From Chitinophaga sp. E66 (GTDB lineage Bacteria > Bacteroidota > Bacteroidia > Chitinophagales > Chitinophagaceae), in assembly GCA_019285755.1 (NCBI GenBank), contig CP079103.1, positions 5,241,001-5,305,000 on the forward strand: a stretch of DNA of 64,000 nt, read 5' to 3'. Positions within the stretch are counted from its first letter, which is position 1, and each line of letters begins with the position of its first letter. The translations under genes and the position numbers were made by a program. The notes beneath the pieces are model-generated. The model made no database searches, had not been told where the DNA came from, and saw only the letters and a list, made by a program, of their open reading frames with translations. Of the stretch, positions 41,703 through 51,366 are shown piece after piece.

Positions 41703-42611
41703 CTAGACGGGATTCGCCTTTGCAAGTTCCTTGAATTCCGACGGAGTTTGGTTGGTGTATTTCTTGAAAAAGCGGGAGAAATAGTGGGGATCTTCGAATC
41801 CCAGCTTATAAGCGATCTCTTTAGCCGTCAGATCGGTGTTATAGAGGTAGCGCTGCGCCTCGAGGATGACGCGGTTGCGGATATGCTCGCCGGCGGTTAT
41901 ACCGGACAGTTGTTTGCTGATTTCGTTGAGTAAGACGGGTTTAATATGGAGCTGAGCGGCATAGTCGCTCACGTTCTTCAGTTCCTGGTACCGTTGTTCG
42001 ATGAGGGCTTTAAAAGTCATGAACAGGGCGCTGTTATGCTTGGCCTGGTATTCAGGGGTGAGGATACCGGCTTAGGCGCATTGCGGCTGGCTACGATCAG
42101 GAAATATTGCAGCAGGTTACGGAATGCGGAGCTGTAATTCGGGCGACGGGCATTCACTTCTTCTTCCATCCTTTGGATGAGCCAGTCGATCTCTTTTTCC
42201 ACGGCGGCGTCTGTGATGGGAACCACTGAACTGAACGCGTCGTTGACGAAAAGGCCGTTCTTAATGGGGTCCATGTCCGAGGAGCCTGCCGGGCACATCA
42301 TACAGTTATGGAAAGCGATCATATAGCCGTCGATCTTCTCGGAAGATTTGAGCTGGTGCACTGGCCCGGGGCCAGGAAGAAGAGGGTATTCTTCTTCACG
42401 ACATGGGTCACCGTGTCGATGGTATGGGTCAGCTCCCTTTCTTGATCCAGTATATGGTGTAGAAATCATGTCTGTGCGGCGCTTCCTGGTGCTCATGGAA
42501 CACAGGCGCTATACTGCAGATGTGAGACACGCTGAATTCCTGCGGCTCGTCGGCAGACTGAGCATATTCGCCAAGATTCAGTACTTCTATATGTTCTTTC
42601 TTACTTGCCAT
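41703..42611 (-). CDS. AraC family transcriptional regulator (two frameshifts)
   Basis: About 302 residues. N-terminal cupin-like sensor (HRHDFYTIYWIKKGE, then LFFLAPGQVHQLKSSEKIDG) and C-terminal double helix-turn-helix: LLNEISKQLSGITAGEHIRN, then TAKEIAYKLGFEDPHYFSRF with FKKYTNQTPSEF, the standard AraC signature. Shifts lie near 42435-42365 and 42075. The start is the ATG at 42611 (MASKKEHIEVLNLGEY). It begins 4 bp after the scpA stop. Given its position it probably regulates the downstream stress genes. Confidence 0.87.
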
Positions 42612-42615
42612 ATCA

Positions 42616-43404
42616 CTAATCTTCAAAAACCACCGTTTCCTCTTCCGGCCTTTCGGAAGGATCCACGTAATCGATGATAAAGTTATTGCGGCCTTCCCCT
42701 ACCATGATGGCGAGGTATTTGGCCTGTACGAGCTCCAGCATGCCGAGGAACAGGAAGATGGCATGTACCCGGTCTTTACAATGATCGAATATCTTTTCGA
42801 ACGCGATGGTTTTTTCGGCTCGGGCCAGGTCCATCATGTATTCACGGCTGCCTTCCATGGTGTAGTCGTACTTGTACACTACGTGCTGGGGCTTATTGGA
42901 GCGTTCCTTTACGCGTTGCATCACCTTCTCGAAGGTTTTGGTCAGCTTAAAGAGGGTGAGCGTCTGCACTTCGGAGCCTTCGCTCGTCAGTTCCCCGATC
43001 TCCGCCAGTTCTTTCTGGATATTGCCGCGTTTCATGGCCAGCATACGGTCCGCCTCACGTTCCGCCAGTTCTATCGCGGCCTGCTTGAACCGCTTGTATT
43101 CCAGGATCTTGTCTACCAGTTCCTGCCGCGGGTCAATTTCATTACCCGCCGCGTCCAGCTCCTTGCGCGGCAACAGCATTTTCGCCTTGATGCGCATAAG
43201 GGTGGAGATGAACAGGATGAACTCGCTGGCCAGCTCAATGTTGAGCTGCTCCATCTTATGGATGAAATCCAGGAATTCATTCGTCAACGTCGTGATGGGA
43301 ATATCGTAGATATCCAGCTCATCGCGCTCGATGAAGAACAACAGCAGGTCGAACGGGCCTTCGAACTGCGGGAGACTGATCTTATAAATGTCCTGTTCGC
43401 TCAT
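42616..43404 (-). CDS. scpA: segregation and condensation protein A
   Basis: 262 residues, intact. The kleisin subunit of the SMC-ScpAB chromosome condensin. The N-terminus ISLPQFEGPFDLLLFFIERD is the family hallmark, followed by DIYDIPITTLTNEFLDFIHK, FILFISTLMRIKAKMLLPRK and the C-terminal winged-helix part (IFLFLGMLELVQAKYLAIMV). The scpB and smc genes are not in the window. A terminator-like hairpin lies upstream at 43414-43443, ending the DUF3078 gene's transcript, so scpA has its own promoter. Confidence 0.93.
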   Translation of the reverse strand: MSEQDIYKISLPQFEGPFDLLLFFIERDELDIYDIPITTLTNEFLDFIHKMEQLNIELASEFILFISTLMRIKAKMLLPRKELDAAGNEIDPRQELVDKILEYKRFKQAAIELAEREADRMLAMKRGNIQKELAEIGELTSEGSEVQTLTLFKLTKTFEKVMQRVKERSNKPQHVVYKYDYTMEGSREYMMDLARAEKTIAFEKIFDHCKDRVHAIFLFLGMLELVQAKYLAIMVGEGRNNFIIDYVDPSERPEEETVVFED

Positions 43405-43413
43405 AATTAAACA

Positions 43414-43443
43414 ATAAAACCTGCCGGAGGTACCGACAGGTTT
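43414..43443 (-). terminator. hairpin terminator after the DUF3078 gene
   Basis: AAACCTGcCGG / CCGaCAGGTTT stem with a T-run on the - strand, 27 bp after the DUF3078 stop. Confidence 0.6.
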
Positions 43444-43469
43444 ATCAAAAATAACAAAAATCCGGGAGA

Positions 43470-44411
43470 TCAGAACTTGGCCGTCAGCCCCACGCCCAGC
43501 ACCTGCTTGATCTGTAGCCGTGGCCCCATGACGCCGGTTTCCTTGTTCTCGAAAACCCGTACGTCATCGTCATAAATCATGTCCCAGGAAATATTGGCGC
43601 TAATTAACTTATTGACTTTCAGTGATATAATGTTCGTCCAGAATAAATCTATGTTAGCCGGATTGTGCTTGTAGTTGGAAAACAACTCCAGTTTCGTCTT
43701 ATAGGTGATGTTTTTGGCGATCTCCTTGTTCCAGTTCACGGTCACATAGGCGCCAAATTCGCTTTTAACATGTTTGCCGGTATCTACGCCGTAAGCCCCT
43801 GGTTCGACAGATACTCATCCCTTACCACGACCCACCTGCCCGTAAAGGCGACATGAACAGCGAGAATTCCTTGTTAGGCATCCAGTCGATACCGGGCGAC
43901 AGAACAATGTACGCCGGCGCGAAGAAGGTTGAAGTAAACTCCCGGGTACTGTCTGTCGGGTAGATATAACCGTCGGAGAACTGGGTACGGAGGTTGAAAA
44001 GACCGCTCAGGTACCAGTTGCGCCCGATATCGTACCCATACTTGGAAGTGAGATCGATACGGTCGTCGCTTTTGCGGGTGCCGAGCGTGGTGGTGTTGAC
44101 GTAGCCATAACCCAGATCGATGTTATTATCCCAGGAGTGGCGGCCGTTTTTGTAATTCGCGAATGCGTTGAAGGTGCCGAGGAGGGAAAGCGATAGCTTG
44201 TCGCCACCAGCTGCCCAGTTGGAAAGGGATCCCTGGTTAAAGGTGAGCCCGAATGTTCCGCCTTTGAACCAGCGTTTGCCGGTGGTATCTTTTCGGTGCT
44301 TTTGATGCCTTTGGCGGATTCCTCGCGCAGTTTCTTGAATGTCTGGTCCTGCGCGCTTGCAGCTCCGCAGAAGACCATCATAGCCAGGAGGAAACAGGAA
44401 AAATGCTTCAT
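43470..44411 (-). CDS. DUF3078 family outer-membrane barrel protein (two or more frameshifts)
   Basis: About 314 residues. A signal peptide (MKHFSCFLLAMMVFCGAASA) is followed by TFGLTFNQGSLSNWAAGGDK, typical of DUF3078, and a run of alternating strands: SWDNNIDLGYGYVNTTTLG, DDRIDLTSKYGYDIGRNWYL, NITYKTKLELFSNYKHNPAN and LIKQVLGVGLTAKF-like end (IKQVLGVGLTAKF), whose terminal Phe is usual for beta-barrel insertion. Shifts lie near 44290 and 43800-43840. Start at the ATG at 44411. A surface protein of unknown role, widespread in Bacteroidota. Confidence 0.82.
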
Positions 44412-44489
44412 GTTACTGTCGGTTGAATACAATTATAGGAAACGGTTGACCGGAATACCCGGCCAACCGTTGAAAACGATATACGAAGG

Positions 44490-44863
44490 TTATTGCTTTT
44501 TGAGCTCGTCGCGGATCTCCACGAGAAGTTGCTCTGAAGTAGTAAGCGCAGGAGCGGCGGGAGCAGGTTCTTCTTTCTTGAAGCGGTTGATGGTACGCAC
44601 CACGAGGAAGATCGCGAATGCAACGATGAAGAACTCAACTGTAGCCTGGATAAACAGGCCGTATTTGATTTCTGCGTCTCCTACCTTGACCATGAGGCTT
44701 TTGAAATCCACTTTACCGATCAGGATACCCACGATGGGCATGATAATCGATTCTACCAGGGAGTTGACGATCTTCCCGAAGGCGGCGCCGATAACAACAC
44801 CGACAGCCAGATCGATCACATTGCCCTTCATGGCAAAGGCTTTGAACTCACCGAAAAAGACAT
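44490..44863 (-). CDS. mscL: large-conductance mechanosensitive channel (one frameshift)
   Basis: About 125 residues. The corrected start at 44863 gives MSFFGEFKAFAMKGNVIDLA; a missing T in a run near 44855 breaks the frame after seven codons. GNVIDLAVGVVIGAAFGKIV is the first helix of MscL and IKYGLFIQATVEFFIVAFAI the second. A charged C-terminal helix ends LLVEIRDELKKQ. It opens under membrane tension to release solutes. It lies between ppk2 and the DUF3078 gene. Confidence 0.93.
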
Positions 44864-44918
44864 ACGCAAGGTTTTTGAAGGTTAAGAAAGGGTTGAAATA
44901 CAGTGCAATTTTACAGAA

Positions 44919-45688
44919 TTATGGTTTGACATCCTGATTATTTTTCGGTTTCGGCAACTTCGGGAACTTCATCTTCAGCGACTTCAGTGTATCCCTTACC
45001 GTTTTGGCGATGAAATATTCCTTATACCAGTTATGGTCTGCCGGTACGATGTACCATGGTATCTTGTTACATTCCTTAAACACGTCTTCATACGCTTTCT
45101 GGTATTTTTGAACAGCTTCGCCTCCGCGAAATCCTTCTCATTATACTTCCACATCTTCCGCGGGTCCTGCGTACGCTCCTCCAACCGCGCCATCTGCGCC
45201 TCTGGGGATACGTGCAGGTAGAATTTTAATATAACGGTGTTATTATGATCCCGCAGCAGCTTCTCGAAATCGTAGATGGCGGAGAACCGTTTTGCGATCA
45301 CGTCTTCGTCTACCCACTTATGTACCCGCTGCACGAGCACATCTTCATAGTGCGACCGGTTAAACACTGGATCATCCCTTGCCCGGGGCGTGCTGGTGAA
45401 TACGCCAAAGGAAATCATGGCCGGCCTCCTGCTCCGTCGGCGCCTTGAAGGGCGTTACGACCACCCCATAGGGTTCATGGTACCGAAGACATCGCGGATG
45501 ACGCCGTCTTTCCCGCTGGCGTCCATGCCCTGAAGTACCACCAACAGGCTATGCTTGTGCTCTGCGTATAGCAGGTTCTGCAATTCGTCAAGGTCTTTGA
45601 GGATCGTTTCCATTTCCTCTTTGATTTGCTCCTTATCGGCTTTTTTAGGCGCCGTGGTAGGGACGTCGGCAAGACGGATCGATGGCAT
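44919..45688 (-). CDS. ppk2: polyphosphate kinase 2 family protein (about three frameshifts)
   Basis: About 257 residues. Walker A-type loop in VVLQGMDASGKDGVIRDVFG, then GVVVTPFKAPTEQEAGHDFL, FNRSHYEDVLVQRVHKWVDE, TVILKFYLHVSPEAQMARLE and, in corrected frame, IPWYIVPADHNWYKEYFIAK. These are the PPK2 blocks for polyphosphate-driven phosphorylation of nucleotides. Single-domain length fits classes I and III. Shifts lie near 45460, 45415 and 45105. The correct C-terminus ends at 44919. Divergent from the EamA transporter, with 65 bp between the starts. Confidence 0.88.
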
Positions 45689-45738
45689 ATGACTATTTTT
45701 TCTTAATATACTTCAACGCGGGCACAATTCGGAATCGG

Positions 45739-45746
45739 TACCTTTG
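45739..45746 (+). promoter_or_regulatory. -7 element of the EamA transporter gene
   Basis: TACCTTTG, an exact TAnnTTTG match ending 7 bp before the ATG, so the mRNA would have almost no leader. Confidence 0.5.
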
Positions 45747-45753
45747 CTCCACT

Positions 45754-46617
45754 ATGAACCAACGAATATTGAACTGGGGATCTTCCTGCTCCTGTCCCTC
45801 ACCTGGGGCAGCTCGTTCATCCTCATGAAACTGGGACTTGCGTCTTTCTCTCCCTACCAGGTAGCCAGCCTCCGGCTGATATCCGCCGGGTGGCGCTGCT
45901 CCCCTTTTTCTTTAAATTCATCCGGCAAACCCCGGTGGCAAAAATCCCCGTAATTATACTCTCCGGTTTATTAGGTAACGGAATTCCGGCGTATTTGTTC
46001 TGTATTGCCGAAACACGGATCGACAGTTCACTGGCCGGCATGCTCAATTCTTTTACCCCGGTCTTTGCCCTGATCTTCAGCCTGGCGCTCTTCAGTGCGC
46101 CCGTTCTGAAGCGGCAGGTGGTGGGCCTGATGATCGGGTTCGTGGGGTGATATTCCTGTTCCTCGCCAAGGGTGTAGACGCAAACGCTTACTGGTACTAC
46201 GGCTTCCTGGTGATCCTGGCCACGGCGTGCTACGGGCTCAACATCGCATTGGTGCACCATTATCTGAAGGACTTTCAAAGCCTGCAGCTGGTATCGATAT
46301 CCTTATTCTTCATGGGCTTGTTTGCCCTTCCGGTATTATTGACGAGCGATTTCCTGGCTACCTTCCAGGCGGCCGAAAGGCCCTGGATGAGCCTGGCGGC
46401 CAGCTGCACGCTGGGGCTGATCGGCACAGGGCTGGCATCCCTCCTGTTCTACCAGCTGATCCGTTCCGCCGGCGCCATCTTCGCCAGTATGGTAACATAT
46501 GGCCTGCCGGTTGTAGCCATTGGATGGGGTTTCCTCGCAGGGGAATCCATCAATGGATGGCAGGTATTGTGCCTGGGGGTGATAATGGGCGGGGTATATC
46601 TCGTCAACCGGAAATAA
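45754..46617 (+). CDS. EamA/DMT family transporter (two or three frameshifts)
   Basis: About 287 residues with ten predicted helices in two EamA repeats. Repeat one: IFLLLSLTWGSSFILMKLGL, PYQVASLRLISAG, SGLLGNGIPAYLFCIAETRI. Repeat two: WYYGFLVILATACYGLNIAL, ASLLFYQLIRSAGAIFASMV and PVVAIGWGFLAGESINGWQV. A drug/metabolite-type exporter; the substrate cannot be inferred. Shifts lie near 45780, 45890 and 46148. Preceded by a close -7 element and followed by a strong terminator. Confidence 0.88.
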
Positions 46618-46647
46618 AAAGAGACAGGCGTTCACCTGTCTCTTTTT
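46618..46647 (+). terminator. terminator between the EamA gene and frr
   Basis: AAAGAGACAGG / CCTGTCTCTTT stem followed by T residues; it may serve both convergent genes. Confidence 0.75.
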
Positions 46648-46667
46648 CTTTATCATGTGCATGGCGG

Positions 46668-47231
46668 TTAGATGGCCATGATCTCTTTATCTTTCGCTGC
46701 GCAGTGTTTATCGACGAGTACGATGTGCTTGTCGGTCAGGTCCTGTACATCGGCTTCCGCGTCTTTGGCGGTATCTTCGCTCAGGCCGTCTTTCTGCAAT
46801 TTCTTGATGGATTCGATCGCATCGCGGCGGATGTTGCGAACGGCTACTTTGGCGTGTTCTCCCTCTCCGTTTACTCTTTTCACCAGTTCTTTACGACGTT
46901 CTTCCGTAAGCGGGGGCATGAAGAGGCGGATGATGACACCGTCGTTCTGAGGGTTGAGGCCGATATTGGAAGCGATGATCGCTCTTTCGATGGCTTGGAG
47001 CATGTTCTTTTCCCAGGGCTGAATGGTGAGGGTGCGGGCGTCCGCAACGGAAACGTTGGCAACCTGGTTCAGCGGGGTGGGTGCGCCGTAATAGTCTACT
47101 GTGATGCCGTCGAGGATCACGGGGTTGGCTTTACCGGCGCGTATTTTCGTCAGTTCTACTTCCAGGTGGGAAATAGCTTTCTGCATGGATTCTTTCGCGT
47201 CGTCCAGGACTAAATTAAGTTCGTCTTGCAT
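46668..47231 (-). CDS. frr: ribosome recycling factor
   Basis: 187 residues, intact. Splits the ribosome after termination together with EF-G. Family blocks: LEVELTKIRAGKANPVILDG, VDYYGAPTPLNQVANVSVAD, RTLTIQPWEKNMLQAIERAI, IIRLFMPPLTEERRKELVKR and KVAVRNIRRDAIESIKKLQK. pyrH, its usual neighbour, is not found beside it here. Confidence 0.96.
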   Translation of the reverse strand: MQDELNLVLDDAKESMQKAISHLEVELTKIRAGKANPVILDGITVDYYGAPTPLNQVANVSVADARTLTIQPWEKNMLQAIERAIIASNIGLNPQNDGVIIRLFMPPLTEERRKELVKRVNGEGEHAKVAVRNIRRDAIESIKKLQKDGLSEDTAKDAEADVQDLTDKHIVLVDKHCAAKDKEIMAI

Positions 47232-47330
47232 AAGAATAATTACTTAAAGTGCTTGCAAACCTACATGAAATCTTTTAATCGTCAAAGGGCAAGACGATCA
47301 GCAGGGCAGTTGGCGGATGAGACGACAGGT

Positions 47331-48505
47331 TTATTTATCCTGCATCACGGTCTCATTATTGACCCGGAGGATTTTGGATTTGGTAGTGGTTTGAGGCTCC
47401 GCGACGGGAGCAGCGGCGGCTTCCGCTGCGGCAAATGCCAGTGCGGCGTTTGCTGCTGCAGTTTCAATAGCGAGCTCACGGCGGCGTTTCAGGAAGAAGA
47501 GCACGGTAGTGCCCCCAATGCCAGGCCCCTACTAAAAACAGCAGCGCCGTAGTGCCGATGCTTTGCAGGTTATATGCGAGGAGAATGAAACCGATGTTGG
47601 ATACCACGGCGATGCCGGTAGCCTGCCGGTGGCTAAGCCCCAGCGCCAGCATGTAGTGGTGAATATGGTGACGGTCTGCCGTGAACGGGCTGCGGCCGCG
47701 GGCCATGCGGATGGTAAACACGCGCAGGGTATCGAACAGGGGAACGATCAATACAGAGAAGGCGATAGCGGGAACCGACTGCAGCGGCACGGCGCCTGCG
47801 GGTTACCGGCAACGTCAATAAACTTGACTATCAGCGCGGCATTCACCAGGCCTACCAGCAGGGAGCCGGTGTCGCCCATGAAGATGCGTGCGGGAGATAC
47901 GTTATAAATAAGGAATGCTGCGAGGCCTGCTGCCGGGAAAAGCCCATGACGGCATACAGCGTCTCGTGCGCAAAGAGGAAGTATGCGCCCAGAACGGCAG
48001 AAACAACCAACCCGATGCTGCCTGCCAGCCCGTCGATCCCATCGATCAGGTTGAAGGCGTTAATAACTACGATAAAGGTGAAGTACGTGAGGAGCAGGCT
48101 GAAATGATAAGGCAGTTCCCCGATCCCCATAAACCCGTACATATTGGAGATCTGCAGGTTACCCAGGTAAATGATGGCAAAAGCCGCCACCAGCTGGCCC
48201 ACCAGTTTTTTCACCGGAGACAGGCCTACCAGGTCGTCTTTCATGCCCACGAAAAATATTACGAAGAAAGCAGCCAGCAGATATTGCAGGGGGAAATTAT
48301 CCTTCGCTGGAACACATACCGCCGAAGCTAATATGAAACCGGCAAAGAATCCCAGGCCACCTAATGTGGGGATTCGTACCTTATGCGATTTGCGCTCGTC
48401 CGGTTCGTCATAAAGATGCTTCAGTTCAGCTACCCGGATCAACACCGGGATCGCAAAGTAGGTTATAACGAAACTCAGGATAGTTGCGATAATTACATTC
48501 TCCAT
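47331..48505 (-). CDS. undecaprenyl-phosphate glycosyl-1-phosphate transferase, WecA/TagO type (three frameshifts)
   Basis: About 391 residues, a multi-helix inner-membrane enzyme that loads the first sugar-phosphate on the lipid carrier. Seen: KSHKVRIPTLGGLGFFAGF, FFVGMKDDLVGLSPVKKLVG (Mg-binding DD), VINAFNLIDGIDGLAGSIGL (catalytic NxxxxxDGxDGL) and PFTADRHHIHHYMLALGLSH (HIHH motif). The C-terminal tail in corrected frame is Ala-rich and ends TKSKILRVNNETVMQDK at 47331. Shifts lie near 47935, 47800 and 47515. The start is the ATG at 48505. It serves cell-envelope polysaccharide synthesis. Confidence 0.88.
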
Positions 48506-48627
48506 ACGGGGGTTGTCTTGCAAAGATATTGAATTCAGCGATATGTGTATCAAGAAATTTTGAGGCCCGATCTTTCACCCCATTTTAAAAAAACCTCCAT
48601 TCACTGAAAAAGCGGGGAATTTCTTAT

Positions 48628-48635
48628 TACTTTTG
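48628..48635 (+). promoter_or_regulatory. -7 element of the transketolase N-subunit gene
   Basis: TACTTTTG, an exact TAnnTTTG match, 23 bp before the ATG at 48659. Confidence 0.5.
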
Positions 48636-48658
48636 CGAAGCTTAAAAACGCCAATATC

Positions 48659-49491
48659 ATGCCAGAACTGAAAGATATAGCCACGCAGATCAGGCGGGAC
48701 ATCGTAAGAATGGTACACGCCGTACAAAGCGGCCACCCCGGTGGCTCACTCGGCTGCACCGACTTCTTTACGGCCCTGTATTTCAAGGCCATGGAGCACC
48801 AACCCGTGCCCTTCGAGATGGACGGTAAGGACCAGGACCTCTTTTTCCTGTCCAATGGTCACATCTCCCCGTCTTCTACAGCGCCCTCGCCCGCTCCGGT
48901 TACTTCCCGTACCCGAACTGGCTACTTTCCGCAAACTGGACAGCCGCCTGCAGGGCCACCCCACTACCCACGAACACCTCCCTGGCGTCCGCGTAGCTTC
49001 CGGCTCCCTCGGCCAGGGCCTCAGCGTTGCCTGCGGCGCGGCCTCACCAAAAAACTGAACAACGATAACAAAATCGTATACGCCCTCACCGGCGATGGCG
49101 AACTCCAGGAAGGTCAAAACTGGGAAGCCATCATGTTCGCCGCTCACCATAAAATCGATAACCTCATCGCTACCGTCGACTACAACGGCCAGCAGATCGA
49201 CGGCCCCACCGATAAAGTAATGAGCCTCGGCGACCTGGACTCAAATTCTTCGCCTTCGGCTGGAAAGTCCTCACCATGAACGGCAACGATATGGACGACG
49301 TTACCGCCACACTCGAAAAAGCCAAATCCCTCACCGGTAAAGGACAACCCATCGTTATCCTCATGAAAACAATCATGGGCGCAGGGGTCGACTTTATGAT
49401 GGGTTCCCACGAATGGCATGGCATCGCCCCGAACGACGAGCAGCTTGCCAAAGCATTGGCCCAGTTGCCCGAAACCCTCGGCGATTACTAA
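48659..49491 (+). CDS. transketolase, N-terminal subunit (about three frameshifts)
   Basis: About 277 residues: only the thiamine-diphosphate PP half of transketolase. Seen: RRDIVRMVHAVQSGHPGGSL, FFLSNGHISP, VRVASGSLGQGLSVACGAA, VYALTGDGELQEGQNWEAIM (ThDP/Mg site), TVDYNGQQIDGPTDKVMSLG and FMMGSHEWHGIAPND. The frame closes naturally at 49491. Shifts lie near 48875, 49040 and 49240. The matching C-terminal (pyrimidine-binding) subunit should be a separate gene but is not in the window; the next gene is on the other strand. Pentose phosphate pathway. Confidence 0.88.
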
Positions 49492-49516
49492 TAGCATATT
49501 ACCATCCGAAAAATAG

Positions 49517-49546
49517 AAAAGCGTACCAACCGGTACGCTTTTTTAT
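49517..49546 (+). terminator. terminator after the transketolase gene
   Basis: AAAGCGTACC-aacc-GGTACGCTTT followed by T residues, 25 bp after the stop. Confidence 0.8.
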
Positions 49547-49585
49547 GGCAGATTGTTTCCTTTAAGTCTTAATAGTGACAAACGA

Positions 49586-50813
49586 CTAGGTCGCCTTCAA
49601 CGAAATTACCTGCCGTGCCGCACGGTGAGCCGGGTACCAGCTGGCAGGGTACCGATCACTACGATCGTGATCGCCACCAGGATAAAGTCGTTCAGGTGCA
49701 TCTCCACCGGGAAAGCATCAATGAGAAAAGTGCCCCTCCCAGTTTGATCAGCCCGAAGTGCTGTTGCACCAGGCAGATGATGATCGCCAGGGCAAATCCT
49801 ATTACGCTGCCCGCACCTGCGATCAGTACTCCCTCCGCTAAAAATATTCTGCGAATGGTGGCGCTCCGGGCGCCCATGGCTTTCAGGATCGTGATGTCTT
49901 TCTGCTTCTCGATCACCAGCATCGATAATGAGCCGATCATGTTGAACGCTGCGATGACAAGGATGAAACTCAGAAACACGTAGGTTACCCACTTCTCCAC
50001 CTGCATCACGTTATAGATGGTGGCATGCTGCTGCATGCGGGTCTGTACTTTCACCCGGTCGCCCAGCAATGCCTGCAGCGCACGCTGCACTTTCTTCTCG
50101 CCTGCGCCCGGCTGTATGGCCACTTCTATGGCCGATACTTCGCCCGGCTGCATGTCGAGCATGCGGCGGATGAAGTTGATATCAACCAAAACATATTTGC
50201 TATCGAATTCCTGCTGGATGGCGAAGGAGCCCGCGGGGTAAGTTGTGCCCGTCACTACCGACTGATCAGGCATGAGGGGATTGAAAGCGGACTCGTCGCG
50301 GCGGGGCATATAAATAACGATCGGCACACGGCTCTTTTCCACGTCGAGCCCCAGGGCCATTTCAACGCCGAGCCCCATGACAGATAGCGGGCCCGTCTCA
50401 TCATGCAGGCTGTATGCACCGCTCACGATCTTATCCTGCACATGCGCCACCTGCGTGAAGTGATCATCCACGCCTTTGATGATGGCGATGGTCTGCTTCT
50501 TCTGATTGCGCACAACCGCTTTCTCTTCGACGGTCGATGAGATATGCGCCACGCCCGGCACTGCGGCGATCTGTTTCAGCTGATCGGGCGTGAGGATGAA
50601 GGTCTTGCCGCTATCCGGCACGATGCGGAAATCGGGATAGAAAGAAGAATACAATGATTTAACGAGCCCCGTGAAGCCGTTGAACACGCTCAGCACGGTG
50701 ATGAGCGCGGCGGTGCCTACGGCGATGGCGCCAACGCTCACCCAGGCGATGATATTGATCGCGGTGGTCGATTTCTTTGCGCGGAAATATCTTGTAGCGA
50801 ACTGCCAGATCAT
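49586..50813 (-). CDS. ABC transporter permease, LolC/LolE (FtsX-like) family (two frameshifts)
   Basis: About 409 residues. An N-terminal helix (TTAINIIAWVSVGAIAVGTA) precedes a large periplasmic domain; three C-terminal FtsX helices follow: WVTYVFLSFILVIAAFNMIG, LAEGVLIAGAGSVIGFALAI and LNDFILVAITIVVIGTLAS. LVIEKQKDITILKAMGARSA is the coupling-helix region facing the ATPase. Shifts lie near 49735 and 49650; the corrected end (RAARQVISLKAT) is at 49586. It would move lipoproteins from the inner membrane with a LolD ATPase not encoded here. It lies 15 bp after rbfA, probably in one operon. Confidence 0.88.
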
Positions 50814-50828
50814 GCGGGGAACGCGGTG

Positions 50829-51197
50829 TTAGGGTTTCTGCTGTTTGTCGTCGTTGATTTTCTTGAACAGCTCTTCCATCTTGAACACATGATCCAGGGT
50901 ATCGTCGAGGAAGAAAGTCAGTTCTGGCACGCGGCGCAATTGTTTGCCGACACGGTTGCCCAGCTCACGGCGGATCTCGCCCATGCGCTCATTCATCCGG
51001 GCAAGCATTTCCGGCGGCGCCGCGATCTGGAACATGCTCAGGTATACGCGCGCTTCCAGCAGATCAGGTGTCATCTTTACAGACGAGATGGAAATCATCC
51101 CTCCTTCCGTCACATTGAAGCCCATGCGCATGAAAATATTGCTGAGCTCTTCCTGCACCAGCTGTCCTACCTGCTTTTGTCTTTTAGTTTCTTGCAT
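50829..51197 (-). CDS. rbfA: ribosome-binding factor A
   Basis: 122 residues, intact. A KH-domain protein that matures the 30S subunit and 16S rRNA 5' end. Seen: KRQKQVGQLVQEELSNIFMR, VTEGGMISISSVKMTPDLLE, RELGNRVGKQLRRVPELTFF and LDDTLDHVFKMEELFKKIN. Length and blocks are normal. First gene of a likely rbfA-LolC/E unit. Confidence 0.94.
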   Translation of the reverse strand: MQETKRQKQVGQLVQEELSNIFMRMGFNVTEGGMISISSVKMTPDLLEARVYLSMFQIAAPPEMLARMNERMGEIRRELGNRVGKQLRRVPELTFFLDDTLDHVFKMEELFKKINDDKQQKP

Positions 51198-51366
51198 ATA
51201 TACACCGTTTAAGCTGAACTATCCATGCTTCCTGAGCGGGATGTAACGTAAAATTAGCCTTTTTAATGGTACTCAAGCGGGAAGAAGGGCTATTATGGTA
51301 TCATTTTTGGGGCAAGAGGCTGCCAAAAGGCACTGTAATTGTTCACAAAAACCATTATTGACGCCT

